DNA from: Flavipsychrobacter sp.
GTDB taxonomy: Bacteria > Bacteroidota > Bacteroidia > Chitinophagales > Chitinophagaceae
Length of the DNA stretch: 36,888 bases
Direction: 5' to 3'
NCBI GenBank assembly: GCA_031292525.1
Contig: JARLGY010000003.1
Location: 1-36,888 of the forward strand
Positions 16,602 through 24,526 of the stretch are shown here, one piece after another. The notes below the pieces were generated by a model that searched no databases, had not been told where the DNA came from, and was given only the letters and a program-made list of their open reading frames with translations. Each line of letters starts with the position of its first letter. Position 1 is the first letter of the stretch. The position numbers and the translations under genes are program-made.

Positions 16602-17144
16602 ATGATAAGAAATTTTTTGTTTTTAATAGTTGTTTTAACGCTTACATCTTTTAAGTACCCGGCAAAAGAGTGGCATGAATACAAGCTGGAGGGCAGCAAT
16701 TGCTCTTTATTGATGCCGGGAGCACCTACTAAACAGGAAAAACTAATAAATACAGCAGCTGGAGAAATAACATTTACTCTATTTACGTTCGAACCAGCAG
16801 ATAGTACGGACGACAATTTTATATATGGACTGGCTTACGTTGACTTCCCAGCGGATAAATTGTATCCCGATTCTATTTCGTGGGTCAAAGGCTGTCTTGA
16901 CAATGCGCGTGATGGGGCTATCAGTAATGTTCATGGTAAATTTTTGTCGGAAATCATTATTAAGTACAAACAATATTCTGGAAGGGAGATACGGATCGAT
17001 TTTCAAAATGGAGCGGCAGTTCTAACAGCGCGGCTGTATCTTATAAAAAATAGACTTTACACCCTACAGGTTTTGACCCTACCAGACAATGATTTTAATA
17101 ATTCGATCAAGAAATTCTTCGACTCTTTTATGACATTGGAATAA
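16602..17144 (+). CDS. Small secreted protein of unknown function
   Basis: The protein has 180 residues. It starts with a signal peptide (MIRNFLFLIVVLTLTSFKYP, probable cut after about residue 18-20). The mature part is beta-rich with LMPGAPTKQEKLINTAAGEITFTLFTFEP, a pattern seen in PsbP/Mog1-like or related small periplasmic proteins; this resemblance is only by eye. No cysteine pair for a lipobox is seen. A perfect inverted repeat (7-bp arms, ACTGCTT/AAGCAGT, at 16584-16598) ends 3 bp before the ATG and could be an operator or a translation-masking hairpin. It stands alone; the next gene is 367 bp away. Confidence 0.6.
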   Translation: MIRNFLFLIVVLTLTSFKYPAKEWHEYKLEGSNCSLLMPGAPTKQEKLINTAAGEITFTLFTFEPADSTDDNFIYGLAYVDFPADKLYPDSISWVKGCLDNARDGAISNVHGKFLSEIIIKYKQYSGREIRIDFQNGAAVLTARLYLIKNRLYTLQVLTLPDNDFNNSIKKFFDSFMTLE

Positions 17145-17511
17145 GACGAATTTTTAATCCTAGTTCTCATTGTCAAATGCTTTGTTTCAAGCAGTCGTTC
17201 TTACCAACTGCCCTGAGCCTGAGTGTATGTACTGCGATCAGTTGCAGTGGCAAGTACCAATAATATAAGTGGTAACTGGCTTTAATATAAACGACTAGCA
17301 TCAATTCATTTATGAGGCGGATATATCCGCTATGCCCTAAAGGAGGGCTACGCTGCGAAATGACGATGTTTTCGGAACACTTGCCAGAGGTGGAAGGATT
17401 AGGGCTTATATGACCTTACAATAGAAACGCTTGTGCCATATGAGCTAGATTTTCTTTCCGTAACTTTGATGGAGGACCTGTTATTTGAACATCTATAACT
17501 ACAACGCAATT
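17145..17511. other. Gene-free stretch upstream of the methionine aminopeptidase
   Basis: No reading frame here looks real. It contains a perfect 14-bp palindrome, GCGGATATATCCGC (17317-17330), whose role is unknown, and the promoter element of map near the right end. No terminator follows the small secreted protein. Confidence 0.4.
17461..17468 (+). promoter_or_regulatory. TAACTTTG, -7 element of map
   Basis: This is an exact TAnnTTTG match 43 bp before the ATG at 17512. A TTG stands 27 bp upstream, farther than the usual spacing. Confidence 0.5.
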
Positions 17512-18276
17512 ATGTCTATCACCAAAGAATCTGAACTGGATGGCATGAAAAAAGCCAGTGAAGCTGTTGCACTGACCCTGAAAGCAATGACCCAATATGC
17601 GGCCGTGGGTATGACCACCAAACACTTGGACGAATATGGCGCAGAGGTATTGAATTCGCTTGGTGCCAAATCGGCTCCCTATTTAACTTATGGATTTCCG
17701 GGATGGACCTGCATTAGCGTAAACAATGAATTTTGTCACGGTATCCCTTCTCATAAAACTATACTTAAAGAGGGTGATCTTATTAACATAGATGTTTCGG
17801 CAGAGCTGGGCGGGTATTGGTCGGACAACGGCGGGTCGTTTGTGTTGGGTAAAGACATCAATAACCACCAGCAACTGATAGATGCATCGAAGGCCATTCT
17901 GCAAAAAGCCATCAACAATATAAAAGGCGGTGTACGTATTGCAGACATTGGCTACTTGATAGAAACAGAATCGAAAAAGCGAGGTTATAAGGTGATCAAG
18001 AACCTGACAGGGCACGGCATAGGCAGAAGCCTGCACGAAGAGCCTGCAGAGATCGCCAATTACCGGGACCGTTTCAATAATACTCGTTTTAGGAAGAACT
18101 CAGTAGTAGCCATTGAAACATTCATTTCCACCAGCTCATCCCTTGCCACGACCTTAAAGGATGGGTGGACAATGGTAGGCAACAAGGGCGGTTTTATGGC
18201 GCAACATGAACACACGATCGTGATCACCGATGGCAAACCGATCATTCTTACGGAAATGAATGGGATATTGAATTAG
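17512..18276 (+). CDS. map: Type I methionine aminopeptidase
   Basis: The start at 17512 (MSITKESELDGMKKASE) gives 254 residues. All five dinuclear metal ligands are present: D94 (INIDVSAE), D105 (WSDNGGSF), H168 (TGHGIGRSLHE), E202 (AIETF) and E233 (QHEHT). H76 in NNEFCHGIP is the catalytic histidine. It removes the N-terminal methionine from new proteins. There is no N-terminal zinc-finger extension. The in-frame TTG at 17485 is less likely as a start. Bacteroidota usually carry a map gene in the secY ribosomal operon, and this copy is monocistronic and far from ribosomal genes, so it may be a second, accessory enzyme; that is inference. Confidence 0.9.
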   Translation: MSITKESELDGMKKASEAVALTLKAMTQYAAVGMTTKHLDEYGAEVLNSLGAKSAPYLTYGFPGWTCISVNNEFCHGIPSHKTILKEGDLINIDVSAELGGYWSDNGGSFVLGKDINNHQQLIDASKAILQKAINNIKGGVRIADIGYLIETESKKRGYKVIKNLTGHGIGRSLHEEPAEIANYRDRFNNTRFRKNSVVAIETFISTSSSLATTLKDGWTMVGNKGGFMAQHEHTIVITDGKPIILTEMNGILN

Positions 18277-18392
18277 GAATCATTGTTAGTGTACAAAGGC
18301 TATTTAAAACAATATCTTCGGTCCAATAATGTGGGGGTAAGAATGTGGTGTGGAGGGCTGAGGAATAAGACTATAGAATATTATTGAAATAA

Positions 18393-18417
18393 CAAAGCCC
18401 CTTATTCAGGGGCTTTG
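18393..18417 (-). terminator. Terminator at the end of the porin-pst-phoU cluster
   Basis: CAAAGCCCC and GGGGCTTTG (9-bp perfect stem, 7-nt loop) are followed on the minus strand by TTATTTC. It lies 38 bp after the phoU stop. It may also stop map transcription from the other side, though the plus-strand T-run is poor. Confidence 0.8.
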
Positions 18418-18454
18418 AAGCAAACGTCTATCTATCTATAATCTATCTACTCTA

Positions 18455-19123
18455 TTATTTTCCTTCGTTTTCCTGGTGCTTGAGCACTTTGGCTTCTATG
18501 TAGAAGATGATCTCTTCAGCTATATTTTTAGACTGATCGCCCACACGCTCGAGCTTGCGGATGATGGAAAGCATGTAGAGTGCGTCTTCCATCACAGTCA
18601 TGTCTTCTTTTATTGCTGCACCTACACGGGCACTAGCTTCTCGGTTGATCTGATCGAGCACTTCGTCTCTTTTAAATATGCTGCGTGCCAGTATGGTATC
18701 TTCTTTCTCGAAGGCCATGCGTGTATCTATGAGTATGTTTATGGCATCTTCATACATGCGCAATACCTGTGTGCTTTCAAAAAGAGTACGGTCGAAATCG
18801 CCGCTCGATTCTATAATATACTTGGCTATGCCTTCAGCTATATCGCCTATACGCTCCAGGTTGTTGTTTATTTTTAGTGTAGCGAGCAAGAAGCGCAGAT
18901 CTACAGCTACAGGGCAAAACAGTGCAAAGATGTTCTCGCAGTCGCGATCTATCTTTAGCTCAAATGCGTTCACACGCTTTTCTTTTAGCACTACTTCGCG
19001 TGCCAGATCGCGGTCGAAATGGAGCATAGCCGTCCGGGATTTTTCCAGTTGCGACTCTACCAGGTACCACATACTGAGCACCTCTTTTTTTACCGCCTGT
19101 AACTCGTTTTCCAAGTGTGTCAT
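18455..19123 (-). CDS. phoU: Phosphate transport system accessory/regulatory protein PhoU
   Basis: The protein has 222 residues, all helical, with the two-fold PhoU repeat. The first bundle contains LKIDRDCENIFALFCPVAVDLRFLLATLKINNNLERIGDIAEGIAKYI, and the second contains ALYMLSIIRKLERVGDQSKNIAEEIIFYIEAKVLKH. The paired ERIGD/ERVGD motifs, with their acidic residues, are the metal-binding signature. PhoU links PstSCAB to the sensor kinase and represses the Pho response when phosphate is plentiful. It is the last gene of the cluster, 22 bp after pstB, and is followed by a strong hairpin. No histidine kinase or response regulator is adjacent. Confidence 0.93.
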   Translation of the reverse strand: MTHLENELQAVKKEVLSMWYLVESQLEKSRTAMLHFDRDLAREVVLKEKRVNAFELKIDRDCENIFALFCPVAVDLRFLLATLKINNNLERIGDIAEGIAKYIIESSGDFDRTLFESTQVLRMYEDAINILIDTRMAFEKEDTILARSIFKRDEVLDQINREASARVGAAIKEDMTVMEDALYMLSIIRKLERVGDQSKNIAEEIIFYIEAKVLKHQENEGK

Positions 19124-19145
19124 TGCCTGAATATTTTATTGGCTA

Positions 19146-19904
19146 TTAGCTAAAACGGCCTGTTATATAATTCTGTGTGCGTGTATCGCGCGGGTTAGTG
19201 AACATGCGCTTAGTTTCATCGTACTCCACCAACTCACCCATATAGAAGAAGGCAGTTTTATCGCTAACGCGTGCCGCTTGCTGCATATTGTGGGTTACTA
19301 TAATGAGCGTATAGTTTTGCTTCAGGTCGTGAAACAATTCTTCTACTGTAGATGTTGATATGGGGTCGAGGGCAGAAGTAGGTTCATCGAACAATAATAC
19401 TTCTGGCTCCATAGCAACAGCGCGTGCTATGCACAGACGTTGTTGCTGGCCACCGCTTAAGAAAGTTCCTTTTTTATTCAACTGGTCTTTTACTTCATTC
19501 CAAAGAGCAACTTTGGTAAGGCTCTGCTCCACTATCTTATCTTTCTCAGCCTTAGGCAGTTTTATACCATTCAACTTATAACCTGCAATTACGTTATCGT
19601 AAATGCTGAGGTTGGGGAATGGATTGGGACGCTGGAATACCATGCCTATTTTGAGGCGCACAAATATTGGGTGCATCTCCATAACGTCTTCGTTATCCAA
19701 CATTATCTTGCCCTTTGCTGTAGCGCCAGGTATAAGCTCGTGCATACGGTTGATGCCGCGCAGGAAGGTAGTTTTACCACAACCTGAAGGGCCCATTACA
19801 GCAATGACATTATTCTTAGGTATCTCAATATTTACATTCTTGACAACGTGATTGTCGCCAAAATATGCGTTATAATCTATAGATCTTACAATTGTACTTT
19901 CCAT
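19146..19904 (-). CDS. pstB: Phosphate ABC transporter ATP-binding protein PstB
   Basis: The ATPase has 252 residues and all motifs: Walker A GPSGCGKTT (38-46), Q-loop VFQRPNPFP (89-97, the PstB-specific form), signature LSGGQ (149-153), Walker B LLFDEP with catalytic E174, and switch H205. MHELIPGA is also typical of PstB. It powers high-affinity phosphate import on the cytoplasmic face of PstC/PstA. Its start overlaps the end of pstA by 19 bp, which implies translational coupling. Confidence 0.96.
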   Translation of the reverse strand: MESTIVRSIDYNAYFGDNHVVKNVNIEIPKNNVIAVMGPSGCGKTTFLRGINRMHELIPGATAKGKIMLDNEDVMEMHPIFVRLKIGMVFQRPNPFPNLSIYDNVIAGYKLNGIKLPKAEKDKIVEQSLTKVALWNEVKDQLNKKGTFLSGGQQQRLCIARAVAMEPEVLLFDEPTSALDPISTSTVEELFHDLKQNYTLIIVTHNMQQAARVSDKTAFFYMGELVEYDETKRMFTNPRDTRTQNYITGRFS

Positions 19905-20740
19905 TTCCTGGTTATGATCTTGGTGAAAATATTAAGCACTAACACAAACATCAGCAATATGCATGATGCTCCCCATGCCAGGTCGTGCCAATCGTTGTAG
20001 GGGCTTGTAGCGTAGTTGAATATGAGCAACGGAAGACTCTGCATGGGTTTGGTAAGGCTGGTGGATAAATATGGATTACCAAATGCCGTGAACAGCAAAG
20101 GAGCAGTCTCGCCCGCTATCCTGGCTATTGAAAGCATTACCCCACTAAGGATACCACTGATACCACATGGCACTATTACTTTTAATACCACCCTGTGAAA
20201 AGGCATGCCTAATGCAAACCCGGCTTCACGCAAAGTATCTGGTAATAATTTTAAGGTCTCTTCTGTAGAACGAACTACAATAGGTAACATCATTATGGCC
20301 AATGCTATACTGCCCGAAACTGAGGAGAAGCCACCAAAAGGCTTTACCAGCCAGAAGTAAGCGACAATACCAATAACGATAGAGGGTACGCCCTGCAAAA
20401 TATCGATAGATAAACGTGCCCAATAGGCCAGCTTACTTTTCCTGTTCTCGCTAAGGTAAATGCCACCTAGTATGCCTATAGGTATTGCTACAACTGCAGC
20501 AACTGCAATAATAATAATACTACCCAACAATGCATTTGCAATACCACCACCACTCTCACCAACGGGCTTTGGTACGTTTACCAAAAAGTTCCAATTGATC
20601 TTTGTAATGCCTGCCTTAATAATGTATGCGAGTATGAACAAAAGGGGTATAACGCAGCTAAAAGCAAGAGCAATGACCACACCTTTAAAAAAACCGTTCT
20701 TGCCTATCCTGAACTTGACAGGACTATTATTTGCTTTCAT
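19886..20740 (-). CDS. pstA: Phosphate ABC transporter permease PstA
   Basis: This integral membrane protein has 284 residues and six predicted helices, beginning with a long hydrophobic segment (about 16-40). The binding-protein-dependent transport loop is present as EETLKLLPDTLREAGFALGMPFHRVVLKVIVPCG, where the EAA-like sequence contacts PstB. GVPSIVIGIVAYFWLV is typical of PstA. It forms the channel with PstC. It starts 4 bp after the pstC stop and overlaps pstB, so the three genes are tightly coupled. Confidence 0.95.
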   Translation of the reverse strand: MKANNSPVKFRIGKNGFFKGVVIALAFSCVIPLLFILAYIIKAGITKINWNFLVNVPKPVGESGGGIANALLGSIIIIAVAAVVAIPIGILGGIYLSENRKSKLAYWARLSIDILQGVPSIVIGIVAYFWLVKPFGGFSSVSGSIALAIMMLPIVVRSTEETLKLLPDTLREAGFALGMPFHRVVLKVIVPCGISGILSGVMLSIARIAGETAPLLFTAFGNPYLSTSLTKPMQSLPLLIFNYATSPYNDWHDLAWGASCILLMFVLVLNIFTKIITRKWKVQL

Positions 20741-20744
20741 GAGA

Positions 20745-21728
20745 TTAATCGTTTGTGAAGCGGCTGATTATCTTTTTACCGATCATGTTGATGACAACTG
20801 TAACCAGGAAGAGCACCAAGCCCAACTCTATAAGTGCAGAAAGATAAACGGTCCTATCGGCCTCTGTAAATTCGTTTGCTATAACACTAGCCATTGTATT
20901 GCCCGGCGCGAATATGCTTTTGGGTATGGCGCTGGTATTACCTATTACCATTGTTACAGCCATTGTTTCGCCCAGTGCGCGGCCAAGAGAAAGCAGTACA
21001 CCTGCAAACAAACCACTTTTTACGTAGGGGAGAATGACACTTTTTATAACTTCCCAGCGGGTAGCGCCGAGTGAGTATGCCGCTTCTTTAAGATGCGAAG
21101 GCACCATCTGTATCATAGACCTGCCAAGCGATGCCGCGTAAGGAATGATCATGATAGAGAGGATAAGGGACGAAGTAAAAATACCTACACCAATAGGAGG
21201 TTCGCCAATGCCACTTTCAAAAGAACGTACTATTGGAACCAATACCGCCAGCCCCCAGAAACCATAGATAACTGATGGCACTGCCGCTATTAGCTCAACT
21301 GTATTTTTTAAAAGATCGGGGAGCCAGCCTTTGGGATAATATTCGCCCAGGAAGATGCCCACTGCAAAAGAGAACGGGATGGAAATGGCAAGCGCTAAAA
21401 ATGAAGTAATAAGCGTGCCCAGCAAAAAGGGGAATGCACCATAAATATCGCGCACAGGATCCCAAACCTTGCCCCACAGGAACCCAGCGCCGAGCGCCTT
21501 AATAGAAGGTACCGACTGTACTATAAGGGTAAACATAATACCCAGTACAAGCACTACCATTAGTACACCCATTACGAACAACAGGCGCCTGAATATACTC
21601 TCGGTCCATATCTGCCGGTTGCTGTGCTTTTCCCTATTCGTTTTCTTCAATTTGCCGGTATTTGAGCCGTTAGTAACCCGCGGAGTATCCCCGCGGGCTA
21701 TTACGGCCTCATTTTCAAATGTTTTCAT
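20745..21728 (-). CDS. pstC: Phosphate ABC transporter permease PstC
   Basis: The protein has 327 residues and about six membrane helices after a long polar N-terminus (residues 1-45, rich in Thr, Asn, Lys and Arg) that is longer than in most PstC proteins. The EAA-type loop reads QMVPSHLKEAAYSLGATRWEVIKSVILPYVKSG, and AAVPSVIYGFWGLAVLVP is the PstC-specific stretch. It pairs with PstA. It starts 23 bp after the pstS stop. The start could be internal, but no other ATG lies before the first helix except near residue 54. Confidence 0.95.
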   Translation of the reverse strand: MKTFENEAVIARGDTPRVTNGSNTGKLKKTNREKHSNRQIWTESIFRRLLFVMGVLMVVLVLGIMFTLIVQSVPSIKALGAGFLWGKVWDPVRDIYGAFPFLLGTLITSFLALAISIPFSFAVGIFLGEYYPKGWLPDLLKNTVELIAAVPSVIYGFWGLAVLVPIVRSFESGIGEPPIGVGIFTSSLILSIMIIPYAASLGRSMIQMVPSHLKEAAYSLGATRWEVIKSVILPYVKSGLFAGVLLSLGRALGETMAVTMVIGNTSAIPKSIFAPGNTMASVIANEFTEADRTVYLSALIELGLVLFLVTVVINMIGKKIISRFTND

Positions 21729-21751
21729 GTCCCGTATATCAATACCGGTGA

Positions 21752-22858
21752 TTACAATATTGGCTTGTTGCTGTAAGTAACAGACTTCAGCTGATCTTCA
21801 CCCACCTTAACTGCGGCAGGAGAAAGTGGTGCGTAGCTCAACGGAGCACCATACTGCTGGCCATCATGTATAGCCCACAACAACAGTTTTACCATTTTGG
21901 TAGCCCTGTCTTGTGAACGGTTATTGTAATTCTGTTCTTTGTAGATCAACACCCAAGACAGACCAGAGATAGGATAACCATCAGCAGCGTCTGTATTAGT
22001 AAGAGATACTTTACCATCGGCAGGTATCTGTATGTTTGCTGCAGCTGTAACAGATGCAATGCTAGGCGTGATATAATTGCCTGCTTTGTTCTGTATTTTA
22101 GCATATGGCATTGCATTCTGGTTAGCATAAGCCAGCTCTATATAACCTATAGCACCTGGTGTTTGCTTAATAGTGCCGGCAACACCTTCGTTACCTTTAC
22201 CACCTAAGCCCACTGGCCAGTTTACGTTTGAACCTTTACCAGGACCAGCATTCCAAGCTTCGCTAACTTTAGAAAGATAAGTTGTGAAAATGTTTGTAGT
22301 ACCACTGTTATCTGCACGGTGTGCAATAGTGATAAGTGTAGCAGGCAACTTAACGCCTGGGTTAACTGCAGCTATTTTAGCATCGTTCCACTTAGTTATT
22401 TTACCCAAGAAGATATCTGCAAGTACCGCCGGTGTAAGCTTCAGTGTATCTTTTACCTCGGGCAAGTTGTAGCTAATTACAACTGCACCTGCCGTAACAG
22501 GTATATGTATCACCGGAGAAGACATCAGGCTATCCTGCTGTTTGTTGAGAGGAGCATCAGACGCACCGAAATCAACGGTTTTGCTGGTAAGCTGCTGGAT
22601 ACCACCACCTGAACCTATAGACTGGTAGTTTACTTTAAGGCCATTAGACTTATTGTACTCTGAAAACATTTTAGAGAACAGCGGATTATCGAAAGAGCTA
22701 CCCGCGCCCAATATAGTATTGTCATCACTATTGCCACTTGCTGTGCTGTCTGCACCTTTGGCACTACCATTACCACCACTATTGCAACTGTACAACATCA
22801 TGCTACCCGATACAATAAGGGCTAATGCTGACAGTGATAAATTTTTGATTGCTTTCAT
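21752..22858 (-). CDS. pstS: Phosphate-binding lipoprotein PstS
   Basis: The protein has 368 residues. Its signal peptide ends in a lipobox, MMLYSC, with the cysteine near residue 25, so it is a lipoprotein in the inner-membrane periplasmic face or outer membrane. The phosphate site is recognisable: LGAGSSFDNPLFSKMF (first loop), SIGSGGGIQQLTSKTVDFGASDAPL, and the anion loop HRADNSGTTNIFTTYLSK, plus PGAIGYIELAYA. A serine/glycine/asparagine-rich linker follows the cysteine. It delivers phosphate to PstCAB. It is preceded by a terminator-like hairpin that separates it from the porin, and shows no Pho box of its own. Confidence 0.95.
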   Translation of the reverse strand: MKAIKNLSLSALALIVSGSMMLYSCNSGGNGSAKGADSTASGNSDDNTILGAGSSFDNPLFSKMFSEYNKSNGLKVNYQSIGSGGGIQQLTSKTVDFGASDAPLNKQQDSLMSSPVIHIPVTAGAVVISYNLPEVKDTLKLTPAVLADIFLGKITKWNDAKIAAVNPGVKLPATLITIAHRADNSGTTNIFTTYLSKVSEAWNAGPGKGSNVNWPVGLGGKGNEGVAGTIKQTPGAIGYIELAYANQNAMPYAKIQNKAGNYITPSIASVTAAANIQIPADGKVSLTNTDAADGYPISGLSWVLIYKEQNYNNRSQDRATKMVKLLLWAIHDGQQYGAPLSYAPLSPAAVKVGEDQLKSVTYSNKPIL

Positions 22859-22885
22859 AAACTGATTCTTTTAGAATAATTTTTA

Positions 22886-22929
22886 AAAATGCCCGGGCAT
22901 CTCAGGTATATAACCATTGACGCCCGGGG
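22886..22929 (-). terminator. Intercistronic hairpin between the porin gene and pstS
   Basis: On the minus strand CCCGGGC (22922-22928) pairs with GCCCGGG (22891-22897) around a 24-nt loop and is followed by ATTTTTA. This is a long-looped, GC-rich terminator. Because no separate promoter is obvious for pstS, partial read-through or RNA processing here may set the porin to transporter ratio. Confidence 0.55.
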
Positions 22930-22943
22930 TATTTAAATATTGA

Positions 22944-24299
22944 CTACCTGTAGATGTAGTAGAATGTTAAACGGTAAACAACGTCTGTACCCTTAACACC
23001 AGATACGTTGCTGTTCATTGATTTGTAAGTAGTAGAACCATCAGCACCAGTTACGCTCAGGTCTGATTTGTAGGTGTTCATCCACACGTTTGGCATGAAG
23101 TGTACATTCTTGAACGGTGTGAAGTCTAAACCATAAGTAACAAAATTTTCTTTGGTTGTAGGCTCGTAGTTGCTTGTACTTGCAGTATAGCTCTTAGTAT
23201 TAGCTTCACCAACAATGTTGCTGAGGTTACCGCTAGGATCGTAGTTATCGTAACGAGCGAAGAAGCCTAACAATGGATTACCATTCTTTCTAGAAACGAT
23301 GCGACCACGTACAAAGATTGATTCTGCGGTAGCCTTAGAAGTACGGTAGTAAGTGTTACCATCTTTACCAGTAACCTTAACGTCGCCCAGTATTGTGTTC
23401 TGAAACACTTCAGCACCTACTGTGAATTTCTTATCCGTCCAAGCCAGGAATAATTTGGTCATGTTACGATCGCGGTTCCATGCACCATTAGGGCTTGAAG
23501 TACCAGCTTTAGCACCAGCTACATAAGTACCCCAGTTCAGTTTTTCATAATCCTGGTAAAGGTCTATTATCAAGCGTTTGTTGAAGAATTTAGCATACAC
23601 ATCGCCATAGAACCATTTGTTGTTATCAGTTTCTGGTTTTGCACTGGTACCATTACCTACCAGGAAGGTGTAACCAAAGCAACCTTTGTTATCAAACCAA
23701 CCCTGAAGACTTGCACCCATGTCATAAGAAGGTGTACGGCGGATATCCGTTACCGTTCTTTCGATAGAGCGATAAGCCCATAGCTCTTCCGAAGTCTGAT
23801 CGTTGCGGCCAGTTTTTGCGAAAGTTGGAGTTGCCTGCTGACCTAAAACCAAGTCAGAATTTTTGAAGATATTCTTCCAGCGAATGTTTGCCAGTTTTAC
23901 ATAAGGAGAAAATTTACCATTCTGCAATACATCGCCTGCAGCCTGGTTATCTAAACCTGCATTAAAATCATCTTCAGCAGCCAAAAGGAATTCAGCAGAG
24001 AATTTCTGGCTGATATCGTAATTGTAACCGAGGTAAATACGACGGAACTGGAACATATTACTGTTGGCAGGCATACCAGTATATTGGTTAGAACCACCAC
24101 GATAAACCGGCGCTGCTGTTGTACCTATATTATCTGTACCACCCTTGTACGCGAAATCGCCAAATGCATAACCCCAAAGATTACCGTGAGGTTTGAAGGT
24201 TGAAGTATCTGATGACTGTGCCTGGGCTGATAAGCTCAAACCCGCTGCCAGCAAGGTTGTAACGGCTGAAAGCCTGGTGTGTGTAACGAAATTTTTCAT
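22944..24299 (-). CDS. Phosphate-selective porin (OprP/OprO-like outer membrane channel)
   Basis: The protein has 451 residues and a signal peptide (MKNFVTHTRLSAVTTLLAAGLSLSAQAQ, cut after AQA or QAQ). The mature protein is made of alternating amphipathic strands (FQFRRIYLGYNYDISQKFSAEFLLAAEDDF, ANIRWKNIF, SFMLGQQ-like segments), ending in an aromatic-rich strand, YRLTFYYIYR, as in a 16-18-stranded barrel. SAEFLLAAEDDF and FDNKGCFGYTFLVGNG resemble the porin O/P family. It would admit phosphate across the outer membrane. Three 11-bp-spaced boxes stand directly upstream, and it leads the pst cluster, which supports a phosphate role over another anion. Confidence 0.85.
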   Translation of the reverse strand: MKNFVTHTRLSAVTTLLAAGLSLSAQAQSSDTSTFKPHGNLWGYAFGDFAYKGGTDNIGTTAAPVYRGGSNQYTGMPANSNMFQFRRIYLGYNYDISQKFSAEFLLAAEDDFNAGLDNQAAGDVLQNGKFSPYVKLANIRWKNIFKNSDLVLGQQATPTFAKTGRNDQTSEELWAYRSIERTVTDIRRTPSYDMGASLQGWFDNKGCFGYTFLVGNGTSAKPETDNNKWFYGDVYAKFFNKRLIIDLYQDYEKLNWGTYVAGAKAGTSSPNGAWNRDRNMTKLFLAWTDKKFTVGAEVFQNTILGDVKVTGKDGNTYYRTSKATAESIFVRGRIVSRKNGNPLLGFFARYDNYDPSGNLSNIVGEANTKSYTASTSNYEPTTKENFVTYGLDFTPFKNVHFMPNVWMNTYKSDLSVTGADGSTTYKSMNSNVSGVKGTDVVYRLTFYYIYR

Positions 24300-24330
24300 T
24301 GGGAGTTTGCTTTTTTAATTTGAGTGTAAA

Positions 24331-24338
24331 AAAAGCTA
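24331..24338 (-). promoter_or_regulatory. TAGCTTTT, probable -7 element of the porin gene
   Basis: Seven of eight bases match TAnnTTTG. It lies 32 bp before the ATG and 17 bp downstream of the Pho boxes, so the boxes occupy the -33 region, as at an activator-dependent promoter. Confidence 0.45.
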
Positions 24339-24355
24339 ATGCGAATGAAGCCAAT

Positions 24356-24381
24356 GTTACGTGAAGGTTAACTTAATGTTA
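24356..24381 (-). promoter_or_regulatory. Pho box: three TAAC repeats at 11-bp spacing
   Basis: On the minus strand GGTAACATT, GTTAACCTT and CGTAACATT follow one another with TAAC exactly every 11 bp (plus-strand GTTA at 24356, 24367 and 24378). PhoB and PhoP family regulators bind direct repeats with this period; the TTAACA-like core is closer to the PhoP (TTAACA) form than to the enterobacterial CTGTCAT. The position next to a phosphate porin supports this. Confidence 0.7.
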
Positions 24382-24474
24382 CCAAACATTTGGAGACACG
24401 TTTTTACCTCGCGTAATAAATTGATTTGCAATGAGAAGAAGTAGGCGATAAGAAATTACCTATGGCAGAAAACA

Positions 24475-24502
24475 ACAAAGCCGACCTAGTGGTCGGCTTT
24501 GT
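24475..24502 (-). terminator. Terminator of the giant surface protein gene
   Basis: A perfect 12-bp stem (ACAAAGCCGACC / GGTCGGCTTTGT) with a 4-nt loop is followed on the minus strand by TGTTTTC. It lies 25 bp after the stop at 24527. Confidence 0.88.
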
Positions 24503-24526
24503 CATAATACTAATGAATTGGTTGAT

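Noticed and set aside
16472-16816. 114-codon minus-strand frame opposite the small secreted protein
   Set aside because: Only its last 28 or so codons look protein-like and match repeat copy A; the rest is the antisense of the 16602 gene. It was recorded as a gene-tail remnant.
17317-17330. GCGGATATATCCGC palindrome
   Set aside because: It is perfect but short and AT-centred, with no gene or promoter at a sensible distance; kept only as a note in the gene-free stretch.
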